The notes below the pieces were generated by a model. That model saw nothing but the letters and a program-made list of their open reading frames with translations, did not search any database and had not been told where the DNA came from. DNA of 64,000 bases, from contig JAMPCJ010000001.1 in NCBI GenBank assembly GCA_023666275.1, forward strand, positions 1 through 64,000, written 5' to 3'. Position numbers and translations under genes: made by a program. Each line of letters begins with the position of its first letter. The first letter of the stretch is position 1. The DNA is from Treponema brennaborense. Its GTDB lineage: Bacteria; Spirochaetota; Spirochaetia; Treponematales; Treponemataceae. This document shows, piece by piece, positions 43,011 through 50,458 of this stretch.

Positions 43011-44720
43011 TTATTTTTTATGCTTGGCGAAAGTACGGATTCCTTCGATAATCAAAACGATTGCAAGAACTGCCATTGCCGACGCGAAAATCAGCTGGAA
43101 CCAATTGCCCCAATGGAACGCGCCTTGTGCGCCCGCCGTCATTGCCGTGATTTTGCTGCGCACGGTGAGCACAAGCTGCGTGATTGTCGCGCAAAGCATG
43201 AACACAGTCGGAATCGCGAACATCTTGTTGTTCTTGCCGACATTCATCAGCCATGCCGCCACCGCCATCAGTGCGATTCCCGCGAGCAGCTGGTTTGCCG
43301 CGCCGAACAATCCCCAAATCTGGCTCAGGCTCAAGCCGCCGAAAATGCATCCGATCAAAACCATGACGACTGTTCCGGTGAACGGGAATGCCAAAACCTT
43401 GCGGACGGGATTTTTCGCTTCGCGCCAATTTTTTTCGTCTTCTTTCAGAAAAAGTTCGGTGAACATAAAGCGGCTCAAGCGAGTGCCCGTGTCGAGCGAC
43501 GTGAGCGCGAACACGGAAACCGAAAGCGTGAGCAGCGCGTAAATCGCATTCGTGTTGTCCGAAAATCCGAACATTTTCGAAATGCCGCGCGCAAACGCCA
43601 CCGGAGGCGCGCCGACAAATCCGCCGTCCTTGATGAATTCATTTGAAACGACGCCGAGCGCAATCAGCGAAATGACGCCGAGCAGCGATTCGATGAGCAT
43701 CGAACCGAAGCCTATCGCCTTGGCATTTTTTTCGCTGTCCAATTGTTTTGACGTTGTTCCCGAAGCGATGAGCGAATGAAATCCCGAACACGCGCCGCAC
43801 GCCACCGTGATAAAAAGCGCGGGAAACAGCGTTCCGATTTTCGTTGTCCATCCGGTGAACGCGGGCAAAGCAAAACGCGCGCTTCCCGTAATTGCGGAAA
43901 GAACAATTCCGATCAAAGCCAAAAGCATCATCGCATACAAAAGAAACGAAGAAAGATAATCACGCGGCTGAAGCAGAATCCAAACCGGCACAAGAGATGC
44001 AACCGTGATGTAAACGCCGATCAAAACAATCCATGCCGTGCGTCCGAGCGCAAGCCCGAAATTCATTCCGATTACGACCGAAAGCACGATGCCGCAAATT
44101 CCGATGATTGTTGCCGGAAGCGTTTTCATGCCGAATCGGTTCGTGAGAATTCCGTAGATAATTGCCAGCACGATAAACAAAACCGAAACCATCGCCGTGG
44201 TTTGGTTGCCGTTCGGATGCGAAACGATTCCGAATTGATGCGCATCCGCCGCCGTGAAAAAAGTTGCGGCGACGACGTTCACGAAACTGGCGATGACCAA
44301 AATCAAAACCAAAAGCGTAAAAATAATGAACAATTTTTTGGAACGACTTCCCATCGAATCCTTGATGATTTCGCCGACCGATTTTCCGCCGTGCCGAATC
44401 GAAGCGAACAGCGATCCGAAATCCTGCAAGCCGCCGAAAAAGATTCCGCCGAGCAGACACCAAAGAAAAACCGGCACCCAGCCGAACACCGCCGCCTGAA
44501 TCGGACCGTTGATAGGTCCCGCACCCGCGATCGAAGAAAAATGGTGTCCCATTAAAACAGCGGGCTTCGCCGCCACGTAGTCCACGCCGTCGCGCAGTTC
44601 CTCGGCGGGCGTTTTTTTCGAGGGATCGATTCCCCATTGCTTTGCAAGCCATGAACCGTAAAAAACGTAGCCGCAAAACAACACGGCAACCGCCGCAATG
44701 ACAATCAATAAAGCTGTCAT
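43011..44720 (-). CDS. Carbon starvation protein CstA family transporter
   Basis: The 569-residue polytopic protein belongs to the CstA/YjiY family, which imports peptides or pyruvate. Family landmarks are 'VDYVAAKPAVLMGHHFSSIAGAGPINGPIQAA' at the N-terminus, 'GGIFFGGLQDFGSLFASIRHGGKSVGEII', 'ACSGFHSLIASGTTSKQL' and 'SLDTGTRLSRF'. About 14-16 hydrophobic segments are visible. The open frame extends 96 codons upstream through hairpin DNA, but ATG 44720 has GGAGGA and starts the hydrophobic N-terminus, so the extension is rejected. It is preceded by an unusual array of hairpins and may be controlled at the message level. Confidence 0.92.
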   Translation of the reverse strand: MTALLIVIAAVAVLFCGYVFYGSWLAKQWGIDPSKKTPAEELRDGVDYVAAKPAVLMGHHFSSIAGAGPINGPIQAAVFGWVPVFLWCLLGGIFFGGLQDFGSLFASIRHGGKSVGEIIKDSMGSRSKKLFIIFTLLVLILVIASFVNVVAATFFTAADAHQFGIVSHPNGNQTTAMVSVLFIVLAIIYGILTNRFGMKTLPATIIGICGIVLSVVIGMNFGLALGRTAWIVLIGVYITVASLVPVWILLQPRDYLSSFLLYAMMLLALIGIVLSAITGSARFALPAFTGWTTKIGTLFPALFITVACGACSGFHSLIASGTTSKQLDSEKNAKAIGFGSMLIESLLGVISLIALGVVSNEFIKDGGFVGAPPVAFARGISKMFGFSDNTNAIYALLTLSVSVFALTSLDTGTRLSRFMFTELFLKEDEKNWREAKNPVRKVLAFPFTGTVVMVLIGCIFGGLSLSQIWGLFGAANQLLAGIALMAVAAWLMNVGKNNKMFAIPTVFMLCATITQLVLTVRSKITAMTAGAQGAFHWGNWFQLIFASAMAVLAIVLIIEGIRTFAKHKK

Positions 44721-44736
44721 TTTTTCCTCCTCCGAA

Positions 44737-44984
44737 TTTTCAACATCGCAGAAAACTTCGGTTTTCGAGAATGTTGAAAACCGTGATTTTACAGCGAAGC
44801 GAAAAATCACATTAAATAACGAGTTTTCGAAAGAAAACTCGAAGTTAAAAAATGCGGCACTGCTTCTGACGCATTTTTTAATGTCCGTAAAAAGTTTTGC
44901 AGATTGCTTTTTTTGCAATCGAATTTTTTTTTGCGAATTGCGGCAGCAACGCTGCTTTTCGAATTCGCAGATTAAAAACTTTTT
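44737..44984. repeat. Array of consecutive hairpins upstream of cstA
   Basis: Hairpin 1: TTTTCAACAT/ATGTTGAAAA (44737-44780) with inner GAAAAC/GTTTTC. Hairpin 2: GTGATTTT/AAAATCAC (44783-44810). Hairpin 3: CGAGTTTTC/GAAAACTCG (44820-44841). Hairpin 4: TTAAAAAATGCG/CGCATTTTTTAA (44845-44881). Nest 5: AAAAAGTTTT (44889-44898) with AAAACTTTTT near 44975-44984, enclosing GATTGC/GCAATC and GCGAATT/AATTCGC. No coding frame is plausible. This is the whole cstA 5' region. Confidence 0.75.
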
Positions 44985-45010
44985 CATTGTGTCATCGCCG
45001 ACCCGCAATC

Positions 45011-45038
45011 CGTCATCGCGAGTGAAACGAAGCGACCC
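45011..45038. repeat. Interspersed 'cattgcgagcgaagcaatc' element, copy A
   Basis: CGTCATCGCGAGTGAAACGA at 45011 and the following AGCGACCC resemble a widespread bacterial intergenic repeat of the form GTCATTGCGAG...GAAGCAATC. Related copies lie at 45801 and 50299. Confidence 0.45.
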
Positions 45039-45074
45039 ATTGCAAAACTCGCAAGGCCGCCGCAGACAGACGAC

Positions 45075-45644
45075 TCATTCAAACAAAATCTTTTGCAAAT
45101 TCTTTTTCAGGTTTTCTCCGCGCGAATTCGAAAAAATCTTCCGCAAAGAAAAATCGCAGAACGCAGCATTGAACGCGCTCCAGCCGTAAATTCCGAATTT
45201 GTACGATTTATACCGATGCAGTTTTTTCACGAATTTTTTCGCGGCGGAATCGGATTCGTCTGCAAGAATCACAAGCGAAACGTCGGAATTTTTGTGTCCG
45301 AAATACGGCTTTACAAAACGCAGTCCGCGATCCCAAGCCGCATCCGCCAGTGCCGCAAGATTTTCCGCATCGAGAAATTTTTCCTGCGCAAAAAAAACAT
45401 ATTCGTTCGTGTCGATGTCCGCGACTTTTGCCGCCTTTGTCAAAAAAAACTGTTCGCCGTGCGCATGGAATTCCGCAAGCGCGCAAAACGGCGCAAAAGG
45501 CGCGTCGGCAGCGCAGGTTTTCACCGTATAAAATTTTTCGAAAGCACGCAAAACGTTTTGCAGCGCACTGCCGCCTTCTGCTGCTGCCCGGATCTGCGAA
45601 ATGTCTTTTGCATTGTCAATCAGCGTATTCTGCAAATCTGCCAT
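45075..45644 (-). CDS. Conserved hypothetical protein, possibly cytosolic
   Basis: The 189-residue product has no signal peptide or membrane segment. It reads as an alpha/beta protein. The N-terminus 'MADLQNTLIDNAKDISQIRAAAEGGSALQNVLRAFEKFY' is helical, the middle has strands such as 'NEYVFFAQEKF' and 'VSLVILADES', and the C-terminus is basic ('SNSRGENLKKNLQKILFE'). I do not recognise the family. It lies upstream of cstA on the same strand, but the 350-base hairpin array separates them. ATG 45644 begins the helical region; eight extra codons upstream are less likely. Confidence 0.5.
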   Translation of the reverse strand: MADLQNTLIDNAKDISQIRAAAEGGSALQNVLRAFEKFYTVKTCAADAPFAPFCALAEFHAHGEQFFLTKAAKVADIDTNEYVFFAQEKFLDAENLAALADAAWDRGLRFVKPYFGHKNSDVSLVILADESDSAAKKFVKKLHRYKSYKFGIYGWSAFNAAFCDFSLRKIFSNSRGENLKKNLQKILFE

Positions 45645-45800
45645 AACATTCCCGCTTTTGAAAAGCATTTTGAGAACGGGAAATTATAGCAGTTTTTTGC
45701 ATATTTCTTCAATAACAGAAACTTCGCCGCCGCGAGAATTGCACATTTCTGCGCGAGTTTTGACTGCAAAAATCGTAAGCACGGCGCAATCCTTGCAATT

Positions 45801-45820
45801 CATTGCAAGCGAAGCAATCC
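45801..45820. repeat. Interspersed 'cattgcgagcgaagcaatc' element, copy B
   Basis: CATTGCAAGCGAAGCAATCC lies in the 237-base spacer between the hypothetical gene and the DUF2130 gene. That spacer shows no other feature. Confidence 0.5.
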
Positions 45821-45881
45821 GGCGCAGGCGCCGCGGCGGCGGACGCTTCCTTTCTTTCGCAAAATGTGCTATAGTTCCTCA

Positions 45882-47207
45882 ATGAAAAAAATCAGCGTGA
45901 TTGTAAAAGACAAAAATACTTTGGTGCTGAACGAAAATGCGGCGCAGGGCGACTACATCGACCTCACTTCGCTTTCGAGCATCGACACGAGCGGGATTGA
46001 AGAAACCATTTCGCGCGGCGCGGACAAGATTTACGCGGAAAAGCTGGAGCAGGCGAAAAATCAATTTGAGCTGAAAAAGCAGAACGAAATTGCGGAACTC
46101 AAAAATCAGATCGGAAAAACAAAAGCCGAAGCCGACGCGCTTGCCGCCGAAAAACGCCACGAAATGGAAAACGATTTCAACGCGAAGATTTCCGAGCTCA
46201 AAAATCAGATTGCGAATTTTGAAAACGAAAAAAAAATCGCAGTGAATGAAGCCGTGGCAAAAAAGAACGAGGAACTCGCCGCGTCCGACAAAAAATTTTC
46301 GGAAGAAAATGCAAAGCTGCAGATTGAAACCGAACGCCTCCGCGCTCAAATCGAAAACGAAAAAAATCAGGCGCAAATTCACGAAAAAGACCTCAAGGCG
46401 AATTTTGAAAATCAGCTCAAAGCAAAAGACGAACAGATTGACTACTACAAAGATTTGAAAGCGCGAATGTCAACCAAAATGATCGGCGAAACTTTGGAAA
46501 CGCATTGCCGCACTTCGTTCGAACAATTCGCGCGGCCGCTTATGCCCGACGCCTATTTCGAAAAGGACAACGACGCGCGTTCGGGTTCCAAAGGCGATTT
46601 CATTTTCCGCGACTTTGCCGACGGGCTTGAATATGTTTCGATTATGTTTGAAATGAAAAACGAGGCGGACACAACTTCTACCAAGCACAAGAACGAAGAT
46701 TTTTTCAAGGAACTCGACAAGGACAGAAAAGAAAAAAAATGCGAGTTCGCCGTTTTGGTTTCGCTGCTCGAAAGCGAAAGCGAATTGTACAACGGCGGCA
46801 TTGTAGACGTTTCGCATAAGTTTGAAAAAATGTACGTCATCCGTCCGCAGTTTTTCATTCCGATGATAACGCTTTTGCGGAACGCTTCGCGCAAGTCGCT
46901 CGAATACAAGCGGCAGCTTTCCGCGGCGCAGAATCAGACAATCGACATCACGAATTTCGAAGAAGCATTGAATTCATTCAAAAATGATTTCGGGCGCAAC
47001 TATCGGCTGGCGAGTGAAAAATTCCAGACGGCGATTTCCGAAATAGATAAATCGATCGACCACTTGCAGAAAATCAAGGACGCGCTGATTGGAAGCGAAA
47101 ACAATTTGCGAATCGCCAACAACAAAGCCGACGACCTTTCGATAAAAAAACTCACGCGCGACAATCCCACGATGCGAAGCATGTTCGAGGAAGCGGGCGG
47201 GAAATAG
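45882..47207 (+). CDS. DUF2130 coiled-coil protein with a nuclease-like C-terminal domain
   Basis: The 441-residue product begins with a short beta region (residues 1-40). A long Lys/Glu-rich coiled coil (about 45-200, 'EKLEQAKNQFELKKQNEIAEL' and on) follows, then the DUF2130 domain (about 205-380). 'MIGETLETHC', 'GSKGDFIFRDF' and 'SIMFEMKNEAD' fit a PD-(D/E)xK-like core with Asp, Glu and Lys; nuclease activity is unproven for the family. It ends with another helical segment. It stands alone on the plus strand. The role is unknown; links to DNA or to phage defence are speculative. Confidence 0.82.
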   Translation: MKKISVIVKDKNTLVLNENAAQGDYIDLTSLSSIDTSGIEETISRGADKIYAEKLEQAKNQFELKKQNEIAELKNQIGKTKAEADALAAEKRHEMENDFNAKISELKNQIANFENEKKIAVNEAVAKKNEELAASDKKFSEENAKLQIETERLRAQIENEKNQAQIHEKDLKANFENQLKAKDEQIDYYKDLKARMSTKMIGETLETHCRTSFEQFARPLMPDAYFEKDNDARSGSKGDFIFRDFADGLEYVSIMFEMKNEADTTSTKHKNEDFFKELDKDRKEKKCEFAVLVSLLESESELYNGGIVDVSHKFEKMYVIRPQFFIPMITLLRNASRKSLEYKRQLSAAQNQTIDITNFEEALNSFKNDFGRNYRLASEKFQTAISEIDKSIDHLQKIKDALIGSENNLRIANNKADDLSIKKLTRDNPTMRSMFEEAGGK

Positions 47208-47318
47208 CACACGCGCGCGGACAAAGCAATCCGCGTTTTTTCTCCGCAAACGACGGTGCGGCACTGCGGGAACCTCCCCTGCACTGCCGGAAACGCCGCG
47301 TCATGCCGATACGATACG

Positions 47319-49052
47319 TCAGACGCCGTCTGCTTCCAAAGCGATAATGCGTCCGGTGCTTACTTCGACAAGTCCGGAATCGGACAATTTTATTTCGGGA
47401 ATTACCGTCAGTGCGACAAAAGAAAGCATCATAAACGGATTGAAATCTATGCCGCCGCACAGCAGTTCCGCCGCCGCCATGCACGACTGCAGCTGAGCGC
47501 TTACGGTATGCGTGTCTTCCGTACTGAGCAGCCCCGCGACAGGCAGCGGAACTTCTCCCGTAACAGCGCCGTTGTCCGCGACGCAATAGCCGCCGCGCAT
47601 CTCTTTCAAATGATTGACGGCAATTTCCATGTCGCGCTCATTCATGCCGACGCAAATTACGTTGTGGGAATCATGGGCAACGGTTGTTGCGATTGCGCCG
47701 CGCTTCATTCTGAAGCCTGTTACGACGCACTTGCCGATATTGCCGGTTGCGGCATGGCGTTCCAGCACGCACAGCAAAGCTTGATCGTTTTCCGCGGACG
47801 GACGGAAAAATCCGTTTTCGACGTCAGCGGTTCCGATAATATCTTGAGTAAGCACATTGCCCGCGGAAACTTTCATTATATGAATGCGGCTGCTTTTCAG
47901 CGGAAGCTTCAGTTCGACACGCGAGAACGGCTTGAAATTAACGGAATTGCCGGCGGCTGCCGGTTTGCGGCAAGCTTTCGGTTCGCAGATTTTGCCGTTC
48001 AGCGCGGCAAGCTTTCCGTGCTGATATACGCGCTCCGGCTGCAATGTTTCAAGGCTGGCGCACAGGAAAAAATCCGCGTGATACCCCGGCGCAACGGCGC
48101 CTTTTTCCGTAAAGCCGTAGCAGACTGCCGGATTCAGCGACGCCATGCAGACAGCGGTAAGCGGATCGAGTCCTTTTTTTATTGCCATGCGCACAATTTC
48201 CGTTACGCATAATCCGTTTTCGAGATCATGCGTGTCGTAATCGTCCGTGCAGAACGCCATATAGCGGAACGTTTTTTCGTTTACGGCAGGCAGAAGCGCA
48301 TTCAGATTTTTCGCGACGGAACCTTCCCTGATAAAAACGTACATTCCGCGCCGCATGCGCGCCATTGCCTGCTCCGCGGAAACGCATTCGTGGTCGTTTT
48401 TGATTCCCAGCGCGGTATATAAATCGATTCCGCGGCCGTCGAGAATCGCACCGTGCCCGTCGGCAACGGGACTGCTGCAGTACGCGTCATACAATTTCAT
48501 GAGCATATCATCGTTTGTGAGCACGGAAAAATAATCCATTACTTCCGCAAGCGTGCGCACCTGTCTGCGCGAATAATACGGACGCAGATCCGCGGCGCGC
48601 AGCACGGCGCCCGAATGCTCGTTTTCCGCGGCGGGAACACAGCTCGGCAGATTGTATATTACGTCGAGGTCAAGCCCTTCCGAACCGGCAAGCATAAAAT
48701 CAAGACCGCGTGTTCCGAGCACATTGGCTATTTCGTGCGGATCGGCAATTATCATGGAAACGCCTCTCGGAAGCAGCGCGTCGTTCAATTTATCCGCGGT
48801 TACTTTCAGGCTTTCGATATGCGTGTGCGCGTCGATAAGTCCCGGCACCATATATGCACCGCGGGCATCGTACACGTCCTGCGCCTCGGCATCGAAAAAA
48901 CCGCACACATATCCGGCGGCGACCACAACGTCTGCGGAAAAAACTTCCCGCGTGAACACATTTACGACCCGCGCGTTTTTTATCAGCAGATCCGCTTTTT
49001 CGCGCCCCGCGATGACATCTCTGATTTTTTTGAATTCTTCAAAAGAACGCAT
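47319..49052 (-). CDS. ade: Adenine deaminase
   Basis: The 577-residue amidohydrolase converts adenine to hypoxanthine for purine salvage. The metal site opens with 'MVPGLIDAHTHIES'. Diagnostic adenine-deaminase blocks follow: 'IADPHEIANVLG', 'LPSCVPA', 'KNDHECVS', 'AFCTDDYD' and 'IATTVAHDSHNVICVGMN', the last in the C-terminal half that marks Ade rather than other amidohydrolases. GGAGG lies five bases before ATG 49052, which fixes the start over a 16-codon extension. A TTGCAA/TACACT promoter lies about 55 bases upstream. Confidence 0.93.
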   Translation of the reverse strand: MRSFEEFKKIRDVIAGREKADLLIKNARVVNVFTREVFSADVVVAAGYVCGFFDAEAQDVYDARGAYMVPGLIDAHTHIESLKVTADKLNDALLPRGVSMIIADPHEIANVLGTRGLDFMLAGSEGLDLDVIYNLPSCVPAAENEHSGAVLRAADLRPYYSRRQVRTLAEVMDYFSVLTNDDMLMKLYDAYCSSPVADGHGAILDGRGIDLYTALGIKNDHECVSAEQAMARMRRGMYVFIREGSVAKNLNALLPAVNEKTFRYMAFCTDDYDTHDLENGLCVTEIVRMAIKKGLDPLTAVCMASLNPAVCYGFTEKGAVAPGYHADFFLCASLETLQPERVYQHGKLAALNGKICEPKACRKPAAAGNSVNFKPFSRVELKLPLKSSRIHIMKVSAGNVLTQDIIGTADVENGFFRPSAENDQALLCVLERHAATGNIGKCVVTGFRMKRGAIATTVAHDSHNVICVGMNERDMEIAVNHLKEMRGGYCVADNGAVTGEVPLPVAGLLSTEDTHTVSAQLQSCMAAAELLCGGIDFNPFMMLSFVALTVIPEIKLSDSGLVEVSTGRIIALEADGV

Positions 49053-49104
49053 TGAATCCTCCGAATCCGCCCGAATGCTCAGCGATTTTTCAGCGGACAA
49101 AAAC

Positions 49105-49133
49105 AGTGTACTTTACCGCCTGCGTTTTTGCAA
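49105..49133 (-). promoter_or_regulatory. Promoter of adenine deaminase
   Basis: TTGCAA (49133 to 49128) and TACACT (49110 to 49105) on the minus strand are 17 bases apart. The resulting leader of about 50 bases is too short for a purine riboswitch. Confidence 0.55.
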
Positions 49134-49260
49134 GTTTTCGGCAGGGGAATGCATGGGATATCCGCGTATCGCGGCATTTGACACATTTTTCGAAGTGTGA
49201 ACCGATGCGCGCCGCACATAATTGCCGAAGAAAGAAAAATACGGCTGCGCGGACCGGCGC

Positions 49261-49296
49261 AAAAAAAAGGCGGAACACCGCGATGTGCTCCGCCTT
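49261..49296 (-). terminator. Intrinsic terminator of the small lipoprotein gene
   Basis: AAGGCGGA (49267-49274) pairs with TCCGCCTT (49289-49296), and on the minus strand the stem is followed by eight T (49268 to 49261). It lies 26 bases after the lipoprotein stop. Confidence 0.85.
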
Positions 49297-49321
49297 GATA
49301 AAAGCAGCAATTGCCTGGAAA

Positions 49322-49963
49322 CTAATTGCTGCTCAAAACAACTTTTGTAATAACAACTCCGCTGCCCGTGAAATTGTTCTCGCCTTTTGCAAGCTGAATA
49401 GTTTTTTCTGCGACATCTTTCGTATCTACAGAATCGAAATTATAAATCACAGTCTCGCCGAGTTTTAAGGCATTAACTTTCCCTGAAGATTTAGACGAAC
49501 TTGCAGATCCGACACTGATTGTCGCAGTACAGGCGGCATCTGCGTTAATTACAAACAAATCCGAATCTTTAGTTCCCGTAGAAAACTGCAATTTACCGTT
49601 CCATTCGCACTTTATTACCGTACCGATAAGCATTGTTGCGCCGGATCCGGTCTTGTTTGTCTTAAGTTCAAATGCCTCTGAAGGAATTTCTCCACCCTGA
49701 GTCGCACTAACGCCGTCTACGGCTTTGCCAGATCTCGCATTCCCTGTAAAATCCCAAGCTGCATCGATAGTAATAGTTTCGTTTCCGCCTCCGGAGCTTC
49801 CTCCGCTTGATCCTCCGCCGGCTGTTGTTGAACCTGTATTTCCGCTGTCCTGCCCGGCTCCTGTGTTGTCGCCGTCGTCCCCGTCCGAGCACGAGAAGAA
49901 CAGTCCTCCGAAAATAAGCGCCGCGGCTGCCAAAAGCGCGGCAATGCGTGTTGTTTTTTTCAC
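49322..49963 (-). CDS. Small lipoprotein sharing the pectinesterase gene's signal and leader
   Basis: The 213-residue product opens 'MKKTTRIAALLAAAALIFG' and then 'GLFFSCSDGD', with Cys25 as the lipid site. This is almost identical to the pectinesterase lipoprotein 25 kb away. A Gly/Ser/Thr-rich linker follows (about 28-68), then one beta-sandwich-like domain ('AAWDFTGNARSGKAVDGVSA' to the C-terminus) that resembles carbohydrate-associated modules without catalytic residues I can point to. The GTG start and GGAGG are also shared. It may be a surface carbohydrate-binding or decoy protein (inference). Confidence 0.72.
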   Translation of the reverse strand: MKKTTRIAALLAAAALIFGGLFFSCSDGDDGDNTGAGQDSGNTGSTTAGGGSSGGSSGGGNETITIDAAWDFTGNARSGKAVDGVSATQGGEIPSEAFELKTNKTGSGATMLIGTVIKCEWNGKLQFSTGTKDSDLFVINADAACTATISVGSASSSKSSGKVNALKLGETVIYNFDSVDTKDVAEKTIQLAKGENNFTGSGVVITKVVLSSN

Positions 49964-50165
49964 ATTTTCCTCCTAAAAAAAACGAACGTTTAAATCACGA
50001 AAACGGCACGCGCGTGGTTTGATTTTTGCGCCTGCCGATTTTTCTTCCGAAACGCACAAAAAAGCACGGTTTTCTTTGCTTTTCAGTGCAGTTTCAAGTC
50101 TTTTATCATGATTTTATGCTTTTTCAAGTATAGCACAGGTTCCCGAAAAAAACGTTCCTTTTTTT
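49964..50165 (-). promoter_or_regulatory. Promoter and long 5' leader (copy 2 of the duplicated cassette)
   Basis: On the minus strand TGC-TATACT (-10 at 50132 to 50127) starts a leader of about 155 bases ending in GGAGG and GTG 49963. It matches the 24379-24579 leader along its length, and near-perfectly from GTGCGTTTCGGAAGAAAAAT onward. The bracketing inverted repeat is present but imperfect: AAACGTTCCTTTTTTT at 50150-50165 against 49975-49991, with one substitution that preserves pairing relative to copy 1. Confidence 0.7.
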
Positions 50166-50458
50166 CGAAAATCTGTGAAATTTTATCGTGTGAGGGCAAG
50201 CATCTGAAATCCGCAGCCCTGTCATCGTGCGGATAGCCCATAGAGAGGTTTGCCGATAGGCTAGCGGAGAGGTGCGCAGGCAGCCTGCTGAGGGAATAGA
50301 TTGCTTCGCCGTCAAGCCGGCTCGCAATGACAAATGGTGCGAACAATGAGCCGTCGCCTTCGGCGGATTTACAAGTTTTTCGCTTCGCTGCAAAACTCGC
50401 TTGCGGTTCGCGGAATGAGGAATAAGTGCGCGGCACGCGGCGGCAGCCGTTATGCATT
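50166..50458. other. Non-coding spacer with interspersed element, copy C
   Basis: Between the lipoprotein leader and the EF-G2 stop no gene is seen. ATTGCTTCGCC at 50300-50310 and CTCGCAATGACA at 50321-50332 form the inverted copy C of the interspersed element (50299-50332). The rest is unstructured by eye. Confidence 0.5.

Noticed and set aside
44721-45008. Ninety-six-codon N-terminal extension of CstA
   Set aside because: It runs through the hairpin array, lacks family similarity, and ATG 44720 has a strong ribosome site.
49053-49128. Purine riboswitch ahead of adenine deaminase
   Set aside because: The leader from the predicted promoter is about 50 bases and lacks the conserved three-way junction sequences.
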